From the NCBI GenBank assembly GCA_038116745.1, contig JAYODW010000014.1, positions 1 to 64,000 on the forward strand: 64,000 nucleotides of DNA, given 5' to 3'. Position numbers and translations under genes: made by a program. A model generated the notes under the pieces. The model was not told the origin of the DNA and did no database searches. It saw only the letters and a list, made by a program, of their open reading frames with translations. Shown here one piece after another: positions 51,690 through 60,023 of this stretch; position 1 is the stretch's first letter; every line of letters starts with the position of its first letter. Source of the stretch: JAYODW01 sp038116745 (GTDB lineage Bacteria; Pseudomonadota; Gammaproteobacteria; Ga0077536).

Positions 51690-53793
51690 AGCGTGCCAGC
51701 CTGAAGCCAATCGTGTTGTCGCCCGCCGTGGCGCCAGTGCGGGCGCTTGGACGCAGCTCGGTGATGGTGCTGCTGCGCCAGCTTGAGCCCTTGATGACGT
51801 GCCCTGCCTGACCGGCGGCTGGCCCGAGCGGATCGATCGCGGGCCGCGATGACGGCTCGGCCACATAGAAATCGTGCACCCATTCGGCCACGTTGCCGCC
51901 GAGGTCATACAGACCATGGTCGTTTGCCTTGAAACTGCCGACCGGGGCGGTTGCTGCGAAGCTGTCTTCGTAGCTGTCCATGGTGCGTTCGGTAACCCGC
52001 CCGGCCCCTCGGTCAGCGAAGTTACCGGCTCCCGGCGGCGGGGGAAATTTCGCGCCCCAGGGGAAATTCAGTGCCGGGCCGTCGGGCGGGACCTTTGCGG
52101 CCCATTCCCACTCCGCTTCAGTGGGCAGACGATAGCCCGTGGCTGCGGGATCGACGCCCAGCACATCGCCGTAGCGGATGCGATAGAACGGCGGCAGCCC
52201 GTCACGGCGTGACAGCCAGTTGCAGTAGCTGGCCGCGAGTTCCCAGCTGATCCCAACGACCGGCAGCAGGTCGGCGTCGAGCTCGACGCCAGCCACTGCA
52301 CCAGCCGTGTGATTGGCCAGGAAAAGATGGAAGTCGGCGTTGGTCACCTCTTTCAACGCGAGGTAGAACGGCCGCTGTAATTTGACGGTCCGCTGAACTT
52401 CGTTGTCGCGACGCGCGGGATCGCGTGCCGCGGCGCCGAGCTCCACCTTACCGCCGGTGAAGAGCTTCATCTGCTGTCCGTCATGGGTTGTCACCATGCT
52501 GCTGGCCGGACCCGGACCCGCTTTATCCGGCGATCCGTCTGTCTTCTGCGCTGCCTCGCGCGCCATTTCGGCCTGAGTTTTGAGACGTATGCGGTAGCGT
52601 TTTTCGACGCCTTTACGTGGCGTGATGCTGCCCTGGTAGGTGGCATAGCCAGGCGCGCGCACGATGAGTTCATGTTCGAAGGTCGGCAGGCTCAGGGTCT
52701 GCGTGGCGTTGCCGTGAGGCTCACCATCTATCAGCAGCTCAGCCTCTGCAGGAGAGGTTTCCAGATGCACTGTCGCCAGTTCCGGCTGCAGCGTGAGGGC
52801 GAGCGCTTCGCGCTGCCCTGAATTGACGGAGAGGGTGTGCTCATAGGGCTTGTAGCCTTCTTTAAGCAGCGTGAGACGGTGCTTTGAATCCGGCGTCAGT
52901 GGCAGGCTGAGCGGAGAGTGCCCGCGATATTCGCCGTCCACGGTGACCGTCGCGCCGTCCGGCGTCGTGGACAGGGCGATGATCCCGTCGGCCTTGGCGA
53001 GCACGATTTCGCCGAGGTTGACCTCGGTACCTGGATTCACGGTCAGGGTCTGCTGCCAGGGCTTATAGCCCTCGAGGGATAAGCTCAATGCGCGACGACC
53101 GTAGAGCAGCTCACCGGACAGCGGTGTCGTGCCCAGCACCTTGCGATCGACGGTGACCACGGCGCCCGGCGGACGGCTGTTGAGGGATATCTCCGCCCAG
53201 GCGGGCTTGAGTACCACATCGAGCGTCTGCTCGATGTCCTTGCCTTCAATTTCCAGAGTTTCAAGATGGGGCAGGTAGCGTTCACTGCGGATCTCGATCT
53301 CGCGCATGCCCGCCGGGATGTTGTCCACGACCCCGGGCACTGCGCCAAGTTCCTGGCCATCGACATGCAGGGCGGCCGGCACGGCCGGATCGAGTCGCAC
53401 ACGCAGATGGCCCGGCAGTTTCTGCAGCGTGATCTCGAGGGTCTGAAGCTGAGCCGGACTGACCAGGACCGCTTCGTCGAAGGTCACGTAACCGGGCGCC
53501 GTGGCACGCACCCGGCGCTGACCGGCGCGAAGCAGCCAGTGGTCGCCGATGTTGATGGTCGGCCAGGCCAGCACGTCAACCGATGCGTTGGCGGGCTCGA
53601 CTTTTACGCCGACGGAGCGTGCGGTGAGCACGAACCACGCGCACACGAGCGCCAGCGTGAGCACGATCAGGGTGATGCCGCGCCACAGCGTGAGCGGAGG
53701 ACGCCGCGCCGTGTGAGTTTTTCCGGGCGGTGCGAAATGCCGGGGCGTAATGGCTTCACCCGAAGCGGTCGAATTGGGTTGCTCGGCGGTCAA
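51679..53793 (-). CDS. PEGA-repeat protein with C-terminal SUMF/FGE-like domain
   Basis: 704 aa from TTG 53793, whose ATP-independent start overlaps the TPR stop (TTGA). One transmembrane segment (~40-58, ITLIVLTLALVCAWFVL) puts the rest in the periplasm. Residues ~65-420 contain five PEGA beta-sandwich repeats (e.g. GAVVTVDRKVLGTTPLSGEL, GATVTVDGEYRGHSPLSLPL). The C-terminal ~240 residues are a formylglycine-generating-enzyme fold (TGYRLPTEAEWEWAAK, LGGNVAEWVHDFY, NTIGFRLARY). The two catalytic Cys of true FGE are absent (GSSWRSSTITELRPSAR), so a binding or lectin-like role is more likely than sulfatase activation. Confidence 0.9.
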   Translation of the reverse strand: MTAEQPNSTASGEAITPRHFAPPGKTHTARRPPLTLWRGITLIVLTLALVCAWFVLTARSVGVKVEPANASVDVLAWPTINIGDHWLLRAGQRRVRATAPGYVTFDEAVLVSPAQLQTLEITLQKLPGHLRVRLDPAVPAALHVDGQELGAVPGVVDNIPAGMREIEIRSERYLPHLETLEIEGKDIEQTLDVVLKPAWAEISLNSRPPGAVVTVDRKVLGTTPLSGELLYGRRALSLSLEGYKPWQQTLTVNPGTEVNLGEIVLAKADGIIALSTTPDGATVTVDGEYRGHSPLSLPLTPDSKHRLTLLKEGYKPYEHTLSVNSGQREALALTLQPELATVHLETSPAEAELLIDGEPHGNATQTLSLPTFEHELIVRAPGYATYQGSITPRKGVEKRYRIRLKTQAEMAREAAQKTDGSPDKAGPGPASSMVTTHDGQQMKLFTGGKVELGAAARDPARRDNEVQRTVKLQRPFYLALKEVTNADFHLFLANHTAGAVAGVELDADLLPVVGISWELAASYCNWLSRRDGLPPFYRIRYGDVLGVDPAATGYRLPTEAEWEWAAKVPPDGPALNFPWGAKFPPPPGAGNFADRGAGRVTERTMDSYEDSFAATAPVGSFKANDHGLYDLGGNVAEWVHDFYVAEPSSRPAIDPLGPAAGQAGHVIKGSSWRSSTITELRPSARTGATAGDNTIGFRLARYAQ

Positions 53794-55319
53794 CTCGGGT
53801 CGTTTTCCTGGGCGTTAGCTGCCGGACAGCGAATCTCGATCGCGGCCGGTTCATGATCGTGGCTGAGCTCGAATTCTACGCGGACCTCGGCACAGTCGTC
53901 GCCGGTGCCGGTCGCCGTATAGGGCCCGGGCAGGAGGCTCAGGGCGCGTTCCTGAAAGGGATCCAGGGTCTGGTCCGTCGGCACGATCGATACGCGGAGT
54001 CGTCCATCGGATCGCAGAACCACGCGCAGCGGTGTACCGGCCAGCTTGAGCACGCGCTCGAGTGTGCGCAACTGTCCCTGCAGCCGCTCGCCGCGGAGAC
54101 CACGCGCGCGAACCGCAGCGAGGTAGGCCTCGGCCTCGGCGCGGTGCGGCGCCTGTACATAGTCACCGGGCCGGGACAGCAGGCGGGTCAGCTCGCGGTC
54201 GACGCTGAGCCTGGTGGCAGCGTCCTCACGTTCGCGCGCAACGTCGCTCATTGCCGCATCGAGGGCCAGCGCACGGTCGTAGCGCGTTACTGCTTCTTCC
54301 CATTGCTCAGCCGCCGATGCGAACCGGGCCGCCTCGACCTGCGTTTCGAGAGTCCACGCGGCGCGCGCGCGCGCCACCTGCGCCAGGGCCGCGGGTATAT
54401 CGGGACGGCTGGCATCGAGCGCCTGCGCGCGCTGAAAGGCGGCGCTTGCAGCGTCAAAGCGCTGGCTTTGCAGGGCAGCAAAGCCAGCGCTCATGGCCTC
54501 ATCCAGCACCTTCGCGCGCTGCTCGAGCTCAATGCGGGTGAGGGCGCTCGCCGCGGCGGGTGCGTCGGCATCCAGGGTCAGCGCTTCCCGGTAGGTCGCA
54601 GTGGCCTTTTCATGCTGCTGCAGCTGTTCATAACCCTGAGCCTGGGCGATCAGCGCGGCTACGTGGTCCAGGGATTCCGCGCGCGCCAGGCCGGCCAGCG
54701 TACGCGCATCGTCGGGCAGCAGACGCAGGGCGCGCTGAAAAGCCGAGCGGGCCGCCGCCGAGTTTCCTGCGGCCAGCCCGAGCTGTCCTTCTTCGACCAG
54801 CTCCATGGCCACCGCCGGCAGCCGCTCGAGCTCCTGCCGGGCACGCTCGGCGGCCGCCGCGTAGTGCTGGTCGGCGTCGCGGTAGCGCATTTCGCGGTAG
54901 GCCTTTTCACCCGCTGCGATCTCGGTTTCGATTGCATGAAGCGCGCTTCTCGCCCAGTTGTCGCCGTCGCGGGCGCGCAGCAGATCAACGGGCTCGAGGG
55001 CCGCGGCCAGCGCGGACTGCGATTGCCGGCGCTGCGCTGCGAGTTCCTGCGGGCTGCTGCGCCGCAGAATCGCGCCGGGCGGCGCACTGTCAGCGTCGGC
55101 AGCCGCCGGCTGCGTCTGTTCCGGTAATACGGACGGCGGTTCGGAGCGCACCAGCCAGACGATGACGGCTACCGATGTCAGCGCCAGCGACAGGAAGAGC
55201 AGAGGCGTCCTGCGCGGCGGCGCCGTCTGGGGAATAAAGCCGGCGTTCGCGCTATCTGCCGGGCGGAATTCAGATTCTGCCGGCATTTGAATGTCGTCCG
55301 CGCTGTGCTCGGGCGTCAT
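53790..55319 (-). CDS. TPR-repeat membrane protein
   Basis: 509 aa from ATG 55319. A single helix at ~38-58 (TPLLFLSLALTSVAVIVWLV) is followed by a periplasmic Ala-rich array of TPR-like helical hairpins (~105-400), e.g. YREMRYRDADQHYAAAAERA and GFAALQSQRFDAASAAFQRA. A small beta domain ends the protein (PLRVVLRSDGRLRVSIV; GPYTATGTGDDCAEVRV). TPR proteins scaffold complexes, here presumably the PEGA and VWA components. Stop overlaps the PEGA gene. Confidence 0.85.
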   Translation of the reverse strand: MTPEHSADDIQMPAESEFRPADSANAGFIPQTAPPRRTPLLFLSLALTSVAVIVWLVRSEPPSVLPEQTQPAAADADSAPPGAILRRSSPQELAAQRRQSQSALAAALEPVDLLRARDGDNWARSALHAIETEIAAGEKAYREMRYRDADQHYAAAAERARQELERLPAVAMELVEEGQLGLAAGNSAAARSAFQRALRLLPDDARTLAGLARAESLDHVAALIAQAQGYEQLQQHEKATATYREALTLDADAPAAASALTRIELEQRAKVLDEAMSAGFAALQSQRFDAASAAFQRAQALDASRPDIPAALAQVARARAAWTLETQVEAARFASAAEQWEEAVTRYDRALALDAAMSDVAREREDAATRLSVDRELTRLLSRPGDYVQAPHRAEAEAYLAAVRARGLRGERLQGQLRTLERVLKLAGTPLRVVLRSDGRLRVSIVPTDQTLDPFQERALSLLPGPYTATGTGDDCAEVRVEFELSHDHEPAAIEIRCPAANAQENDPS

Positions 55320-55363
55320 GATTCTACCCGTCGCCCGGGAGTAGGAATGCGGGCTGATGGCAT

Positions 55364-56119
55364 CTACAGCCCGGCCTTGTAGCGTCGATATTCTTCCCAG
55401 AGCTTTTCACTCAGCGCGGGATCGGCTTCCCGTGTCGCCGCTTCGTAAAGCTGGCGAGCTACGATGTCGTCGTCGCGCGTGTCCGCCCGGCTCGGTGCTG
55501 CCGCCGGCAGCGTGCGGAAATTGCCCTGTTCTTCACCGCTTTGATCTGGGGTGCTGCCGAGCCCGGTGCTGTTCGGTGCAGCACCACCGCCACCGCGGCT
55601 CTCCGGGTCCTCGAGGCGCTGGCCGCGTCCGTCTGCTGCGCCGGCACTGTGTCCGGGCGCGCCGGCACCGATCGCCATCCGGGGTCCTGTGGTGAGGTCG
55701 CCCCCCGCAGCTGCAGGCGCCATGGCAGCGGGCCGCGCTCCTCCGGACCGGGTAGCACTGCCCTGACCGCTGTCACCGGCCGGGAGCGGCGCACCCCCGC
55801 CGCCTGCAGCCTGGGCACGGCCTGCGCTCTGACCCGGATCCGCGCCGGCTTCAATGGGGTCGCCGTTTTCGTCGAGCGGCACTTCTATCATCTGCACATC
55901 TGCGGCGTCGGCACTGGGTGCAGCGTAGGCCGGCGCTCCTGCCTGCTCGGGCTGGTTTTCTTCTTTAACTTCCGCGGACTGCTCTGAGGGTAACGGTGCG
56001 GGGGGCGGTGTGCTGCGCGTGCGTGGCGTTGGCGGTTTGCTCGGCGGTGTCGCGCAGCCGTTGAGGCCGCTGAGCAGCACTGCGCTGCAGAGAAAGACAG
56101 TCAGCAGGGAAAGTCGCAT
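55364..56119 (-). CDS. Outer-membrane-type lipoprotein, low complexity
   Basis: 251 aa. Signal II with lipobox LNGC (Cys22): LLTVFLCSAVLLSGLNGCAT. The middle is low complexity, rich in Gly, Ala, Pro and Ser, suggesting a disordered tether, and a charged helix ends it (SEKLWEEYRRYKAGL). Residues after the Cys are Ala and Thr, consistent with outer-membrane sorting. First gene of the envelope cluster; 44 bp before the TPR gene, AGGAG 12 bases upstream of its start. Confidence 0.82.
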   Translation of the reverse strand: MRLSLLTVFLCSAVLLSGLNGCATPPSKPPTPRTRSTPPPAPLPSEQSAEVKEENQPEQAGAPAYAAPSADAADVQMIEVPLDENGDPIEAGADPGQSAGRAQAAGGGGAPLPAGDSGQGSATRSGGARPAAMAPAAAGGDLTTGPRMAIGAGAPGHSAGAADGRGQRLEDPESRGGGGAAPNSTGLGSTPDQSGEEQGNFRTLPAAAPSRADTRDDDIVARQLYEAATREADPALSEKLWEEYRRYKAGL

Positions 56120-56227
56120 GGGTCTCGGTGTCTCCTTACGCTGCGCGCTGTGTGGTCATGCGGACAGCAAAGCTGCGCGCAGTGTACCGTGGGCGGACGC
56201 GGCCCCGGTGGACCGGTGGAGCGACCC

Positions 56228-56428
56228 TCAGTCCCGAAGAGACCCGTCAGGCGGCTGGCTCGCAGCCGCGCTTTCCACACGTTGGCGCAGGCACTGCGGG
56301 CACAGGCAGTCAGCACCATTGAGCAGCGCCTGCGCCGGCAGCGCCGGCAGCGCCTGACACCAGCAGGAGGCAGCATGGCGCCCGCAGGTAAACGCCTGGC
56401 CGCATGCCGTACAGGATTTGGTCTGCAT
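56228..56428 (-). CDS. Cysteine-rich CWC-family small protein
   Basis: 66 aa with eight or nine cysteines. The spacing CTACGQAFTCG, then CWCQALP and CLCPQCL matches the CWC family, probably a zinc-binding fold. Begins 31 bp after the thioesterase and is likely its operon partner. Function unknown. Confidence 0.8.
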   Translation of the reverse strand: MQTKSCTACGQAFTCGRHAASCWCQALPALPAQALLNGADCLCPQCLRQRVESAAASQPPDGSLRD

Positions 56429-56459
56429 GCGCGCTGCGCTGCCGTCGCCCCGGCGAGTG

Positions 56460-56891
56460 CTACCTTGCCAGGCCGCCGAAGTCCTCGAGCATGAAGCTCG
56501 CCTCGGATTCGGCGTAGACCGCTACTCCGTCAGCGGCGCGCAGTGTTGCCTGCAGCTGTACCAGGCGACCCTTGCGACGCTGGACCTGGCACTCGACGAC
56601 GGCGGTCGCACCGACCGGAAAGGGCGACCGGTAACGGATTTCAGCCTTGGCGGTGTAACCGCGTGCGCCCTGCAGGAAAAACCAGTTCGCCATGGCATCG
56701 TCCAGCACGCTGAACACGATCCCGCCGTGGGTAACGCCGTCGAAACCGACGTGCTGAGGCGCGGACGTGAACTCGCCGAGACAGCTGTCGCCATCGAGGG
56801 TAAAACCGATTTTCAGTCCGATCGGGTTGTCCGGGCCGCACACGAAGCAATGACGGGCATCGTCCCGGGGCGGCCCACCCGCAGCCGTCAC
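56460..56891 (-). CDS. PaaI-type hotdog-fold thioesterase
   Basis: 143 aa from GTG 56891, overlapping the ketoacyl-synthase stop (GTGA). Hotdog signature: CFVCGPDNPIGLKIGF, THGGIVFSVLDDAMANWFF and TAKAEIRYRSPFPVG, with Asp/Gly-rich loop. Hydrolyses an acyl thioester, plausibly one made with the ketoacyl synthase next door. Confidence 0.9.
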   Translation of the reverse strand: MTAAGGPPRDDARHCFVCGPDNPIGLKIGFTLDGDSCLGEFTSAPQHVGFDGVTHGGIVFSVLDDAMANWFFLQGARGYTAKAEIRYRSPFPVGATAVVECQVQRRKGRLVQLQATLRAADGVAVYAESEASFMLEDFGGLAR

Positions 56892-58786
56892 GGTGCGAGA
56901 TCCCGGTAGGGCGACTCCAGGCGCAGGTCCACGCCCTGCGGAAAACCGGGGATTGCGATGTGGTCCTGCTCGAGAATGATCTCCGCATCGTCGATCAACG
57001 CGTCACCGAAGCGGTAAATCGGCTGCATCGGGCCGCTGAGGCATTCCGCGTCATACGCGGCTGCCGCCTCATGCGTGGATTCTGTCCGCTCCAGGTAGGT
57101 TTTCATCTCCGCTGCTCCGTAGCGTCGCTCAAGCATGGCGAGCGTCATCGCGGGCGACACCACGACGCCCGTCGCGTTGTTACCGCCGAAGCCTTTGGAG
57201 TTCAGAAAGCCGATGGTCGCCCGCCCGCCAAGGTCAACATCGGACAGCACTATGTTCAGGCGCTCGTCGAACAGATCGTCCGCCAGTCTGTCGACCGTTT
57301 TTATGCCGGGCAGGATCCCGTGGCGCATAACGCCCAGCGTATTGACGAGCTGATCCGCGCTGGCCGGCGCCAGGGAATGCCCGACAAAGGCTTTGATGGC
57401 TGTCACGGGCCAGTTCTCGATACCGAAAGCGCGGGCCACGAGATCGAAGATCCGTGTTTCCGTAGTCCGGTTCTGCGGTGTGCTCGAGCCGTGCGCCTGA
57501 ACGAAGCTCTGCTCGCGTACGAGCTGATCGCCGAACAGGGCCCGCGCGGAAGCGACTGCCTTGGCGAGGGTGATGTAGTTGCCCGGTCCGGGTGCAGAGA
57601 TGGATTTTTTGAAACCGTCCGCGTTCACGAAAACGTCGGTCACAGCTCCGTGGATCTCGGCGCCCAGCGAGAGAGCGAGCGCATCGTCCATCAGCACGAA
57701 ATACTGCCCTGACTCGCCCAGCGTGAAACCGCAGTTATCGCCGAACGGACGACACGCACGGCGGTAGTCCGGTGTTTTGAGGCCGTCCAGCCGGCACAGG
57801 TTTTCATCAGTTGCCAGCGCGCTCATCGCCGCGTAGCCCTCGATCACTTCAGATACCAGTGGCGCCTCAGCATTGCCGACTACGGCCACGCGGCGCCGTC
57901 CGGACTGGATGTCCTCTACCGCGAGACGCAGGTTGTAGAGAAACGTGGCGCAGGCGCCCGCGTTGGCACCGGTCGTACCTACGCTGCCGAGCACATAGGC
58001 GTTCACGAAATCGGCGGGCATGGTGTTCAGTCCGAGCGGCAGCTGCTTCGAGCTCACCCGGTTGCCGCGCAGTCGTGCCTGCAGCATGCCGCCGGTGCCG
58101 TTGGTGTCGAGCTGTGCCATGGCGCTGGCGGCGTAGACCGCAATCTCGTCCGCATGGACCGCAGCGGTGATGGTCTGCCACGGCACACCGCAGGAACGGA
58201 CTGCATCGGATGCGGCAATGATGGCCAGCTGCAGACCGCGGGGATGAAAACGGGAGCTGTATAACGCCGCCGGGTCGAAGCCCGTCGGCAGCTGTCCGGC
58301 AGCCTGGACCGCGAGCTGTCGGGTGGACTCTGTCCAGACCACGGCGCCGGCATTGATTTCGACAACCGACGTGCCGCCCTCCGAGCGCGCGACCCGCCAG
58401 CCCGCAGGTAGTTCGGGCGGCAGATCGCGGGTGGCGACGGCGATGCAGTTCGGGGTGCCATCCTGCTGCAGCTTGAGCGCCAGATTGCCCGGCACCCGGT
58501 CCGCGTCGAATCGATCGCCCTCAATGCGCCGGATCAGCGTGCCGAGCAGCACCCGATTTTCGAGTTCTGGATAATTTTCACTGGTGACCGCTTCCCCGGA
58601 GGCCCAGCGCCAGTCGCCCTCGCGCAGATGGGCGATGCCCATCATCGCTGCCAGGGCGGTGGTGGTCTCGCGGCGCGACTTGGCGTCCAGGCTTTCCCAG
58701 ATAATGCGGCGGTAGGCGTGATGAAAAGAGGAGCGTCCAGCGGGTCCGACACCGCCGAAGCCTACGATTACGGGCAGACGAGTCAT
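56888..58786 (-). CDS. Beta-ketoacyl synthase (KAS I/II-like, large)
   Basis: 632 aa from ATG 58786 (11 codons shorter than the longest frame). Active-site Cys in GANAGACATFLYNL, first His in VQAHGSSTPQNRT and second His in FVGHSLAPASADQL: the full C-H-H condensing triad. Longer than FabB/FabF (~410 aa); extra sequence lies at the N-terminus (~1-190) and C-terminus. It resembles stand-alone synthases of polyunsaturated or special fatty acid routes. Divergent from the AraC-type regulator across a palindrome. Substrate unknown. Confidence 0.9.
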   Translation of the reverse strand: MTRLPVIVGFGGVGPAGRSSFHHAYRRIIWESLDAKSRRETTTALAAMMGIAHLREGDWRWASGEAVTSENYPELENRVLLGTLIRRIEGDRFDADRVPGNLALKLQQDGTPNCIAVATRDLPPELPAGWRVARSEGGTSVVEINAGAVVWTESTRQLAVQAAGQLPTGFDPAALYSSRFHPRGLQLAIIAASDAVRSCGVPWQTITAAVHADEIAVYAASAMAQLDTNGTGGMLQARLRGNRVSSKQLPLGLNTMPADFVNAYVLGSVGTTGANAGACATFLYNLRLAVEDIQSGRRRVAVVGNAEAPLVSEVIEGYAAMSALATDENLCRLDGLKTPDYRRACRPFGDNCGFTLGESGQYFVLMDDALALSLGAEIHGAVTDVFVNADGFKKSISAPGPGNYITLAKAVASARALFGDQLVREQSFVQAHGSSTPQNRTTETRIFDLVARAFGIENWPVTAIKAFVGHSLAPASADQLVNTLGVMRHGILPGIKTVDRLADDLFDERLNIVLSDVDLGGRATIGFLNSKGFGGNNATGVVVSPAMTLAMLERRYGAAEMKTYLERTESTHEAAAAYDAECLSGPMQPIYRFGDALIDDAEIILEQDHIAIPGFPQGVDLRLESPYRDLAP

Positions 58787-58856
58787 GCTTGACGTGCACC
58801 AGAAATGATCGGGGGCCATATTTTAGAAACCACACCGACCGGGACTGATAAGATAA

Positions 58857-58888
58857 ATACGACATACAATATGTCGTATGCGACATAC
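58857..58888. promoter_or_regulatory. Palindromic operator with a third half-site between ketoacyl synthase and AraC-type genes
   Basis: ATACGACATA (58857-58866), spacer CAA, TATGTCGTAT (58870-58879): a perfect 10-bp inverted repeat. A further half-site GCGACATAC follows at 58880-58888. It sits in the 115-bp divergent region, 22 bp before the AraC-type start and 70 bp from the ketoacyl-synthase start. Autoregulation or joint control is likely. Confidence 0.75.
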
Positions 58889-58901
58889 TGATAGCCTTTA
58901 G

Positions 58902-59903
58902 ATGGCAGAAACAGCGGCCGATCCTCTCAACATCGGTTTTGTCCTCTGTACAGGCATGCTGTTCACCGGTACCGCGCTGCCGCTCGAAATGTGGCAGGCA
59001 GCCGCCGATTACCGGCGCGCCCGGCGACGCACGGAACCACAATGCCGTTTTCACCTGATTGCCGGTGAGAAGGATTTCGGTGCCAGCGTTCCGGCGCTGA
59101 ATCCGGACTGCGCCCTCAGTGACAGTCCCTCGCTGGATGTCATTTACCTGCCGGCACTGTGGCGCCACCCCCTTGCGACCGCTCGGCGTATGACCGCCCT
59201 GGGGTCGTGGCTCGAGGAACAGTTTCAGAGCGGGAGTCGGATTGCGGCGGTCAGCACCGGCGTTGCCCTGCTGGCCGCATCGGGCCTGCTTGACCGGCGC
59301 GCCGCGACCACGCATTGGTACTACCTCGATGAGATGCGGCGCGCTTTCCCGCGCGTCGACTTCAAGCGGGAGTATTTCGTCACGCAGTCTGAGTCGCTGT
59401 ACTGCGCAGCCAGTATCAACTCGCTCGCGGATGTGACGGTGCATCTCATTGAGCGCCTGCTGGAGCGCGGCGCGGCGCAGCACGCGGAACGCAACTTTTC
59501 CCACGAGATCCGCCGCACCTACACCGAGTACCGCTATCTGGAAGGTGGCGCCGCGACGCCGCTGGCAGATGAAATCGTGGTCGAGGCGCAGTCCTGGATT
59601 GCGGAGAACCTGGCGCGCTCGACCACAGTGTCCGACCTCGCCCGGCACCTCGGGATCGGCGTGCGCACGCTGGAACGTCGTTTCCGTCAGGCCACTGGCA
59701 TCAGCCCGCGAGTTTTCTGGCAGCGACAGCGTCTGCAGCTGGCCAAAGAGCTGCTTGAGACCACCAATCTTGAAATCGGTGACATCGCCTGGCGCGTGGG
59801 GTACCAGGACGCCGGATTTTTTGCTCGGCTGTTCCAGCGCGAAATGATGGTGACGCCTTCCGCTTATCGACGCACGGTGCGCGCCAAGCTGTTCAGCGCC
59901 TGA
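58902..59903 (+). CDS. GlxA/FtrA-like AraC-family transcriptional regulator
   Basis: 333 aa. N-terminal DJ-1/PfpI-type sensing domain (~10-180; HPLATARRMTALGSWLEE, ISAAVSTGVALLAA-like region) lacking an obvious catalytic Cys, then an AraC HTH pair: VSDLARHLGIGVRTLERRFR and DIAWRVGYQDAGFFARLFQR. Probably controls the divergent ketoacyl-synthase/thioesterase operon. Confidence 0.92.
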   Translation: MAETAADPLNIGFVLCTGMLFTGTALPLEMWQAAADYRRARRRTEPQCRFHLIAGEKDFGASVPALNPDCALSDSPSLDVIYLPALWRHPLATARRMTALGSWLEEQFQSGSRIAAVSTGVALLAASGLLDRRAATTHWYYLDEMRRAFPRVDFKREYFVTQSESLYCAASINSLADVTVHLIERLLERGAAQHAERNFSHEIRRTYTEYRYLEGGAATPLADEIVVEAQSWIAENLARSTTVSDLARHLGIGVRTLERRFRQATGISPRVFWQRQRLQLAKELLETTNLEIGDIAWRVGYQDAGFFARLFQREMMVTPSAYRRTVRAKLFSA

Positions 59904-60023
59904 GCCGGCTGCAGGGTTCCGTGCTCCGATAACGTCATCCGCCAGTGTGTAAACTGCACGCCCTCGCGCCGGTGTGACTTTTCTGCGTACCCGGCAATCG
60001 TTGCACCAGCCCTGGAGACTCCG

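Noticed and set aside
53853..55127. 424-codon open frame antisense to the TPR gene
   Set aside because: Composition mirrors the Ala/Arg-rich TPR coding strand and shows no domain or ribosome site.
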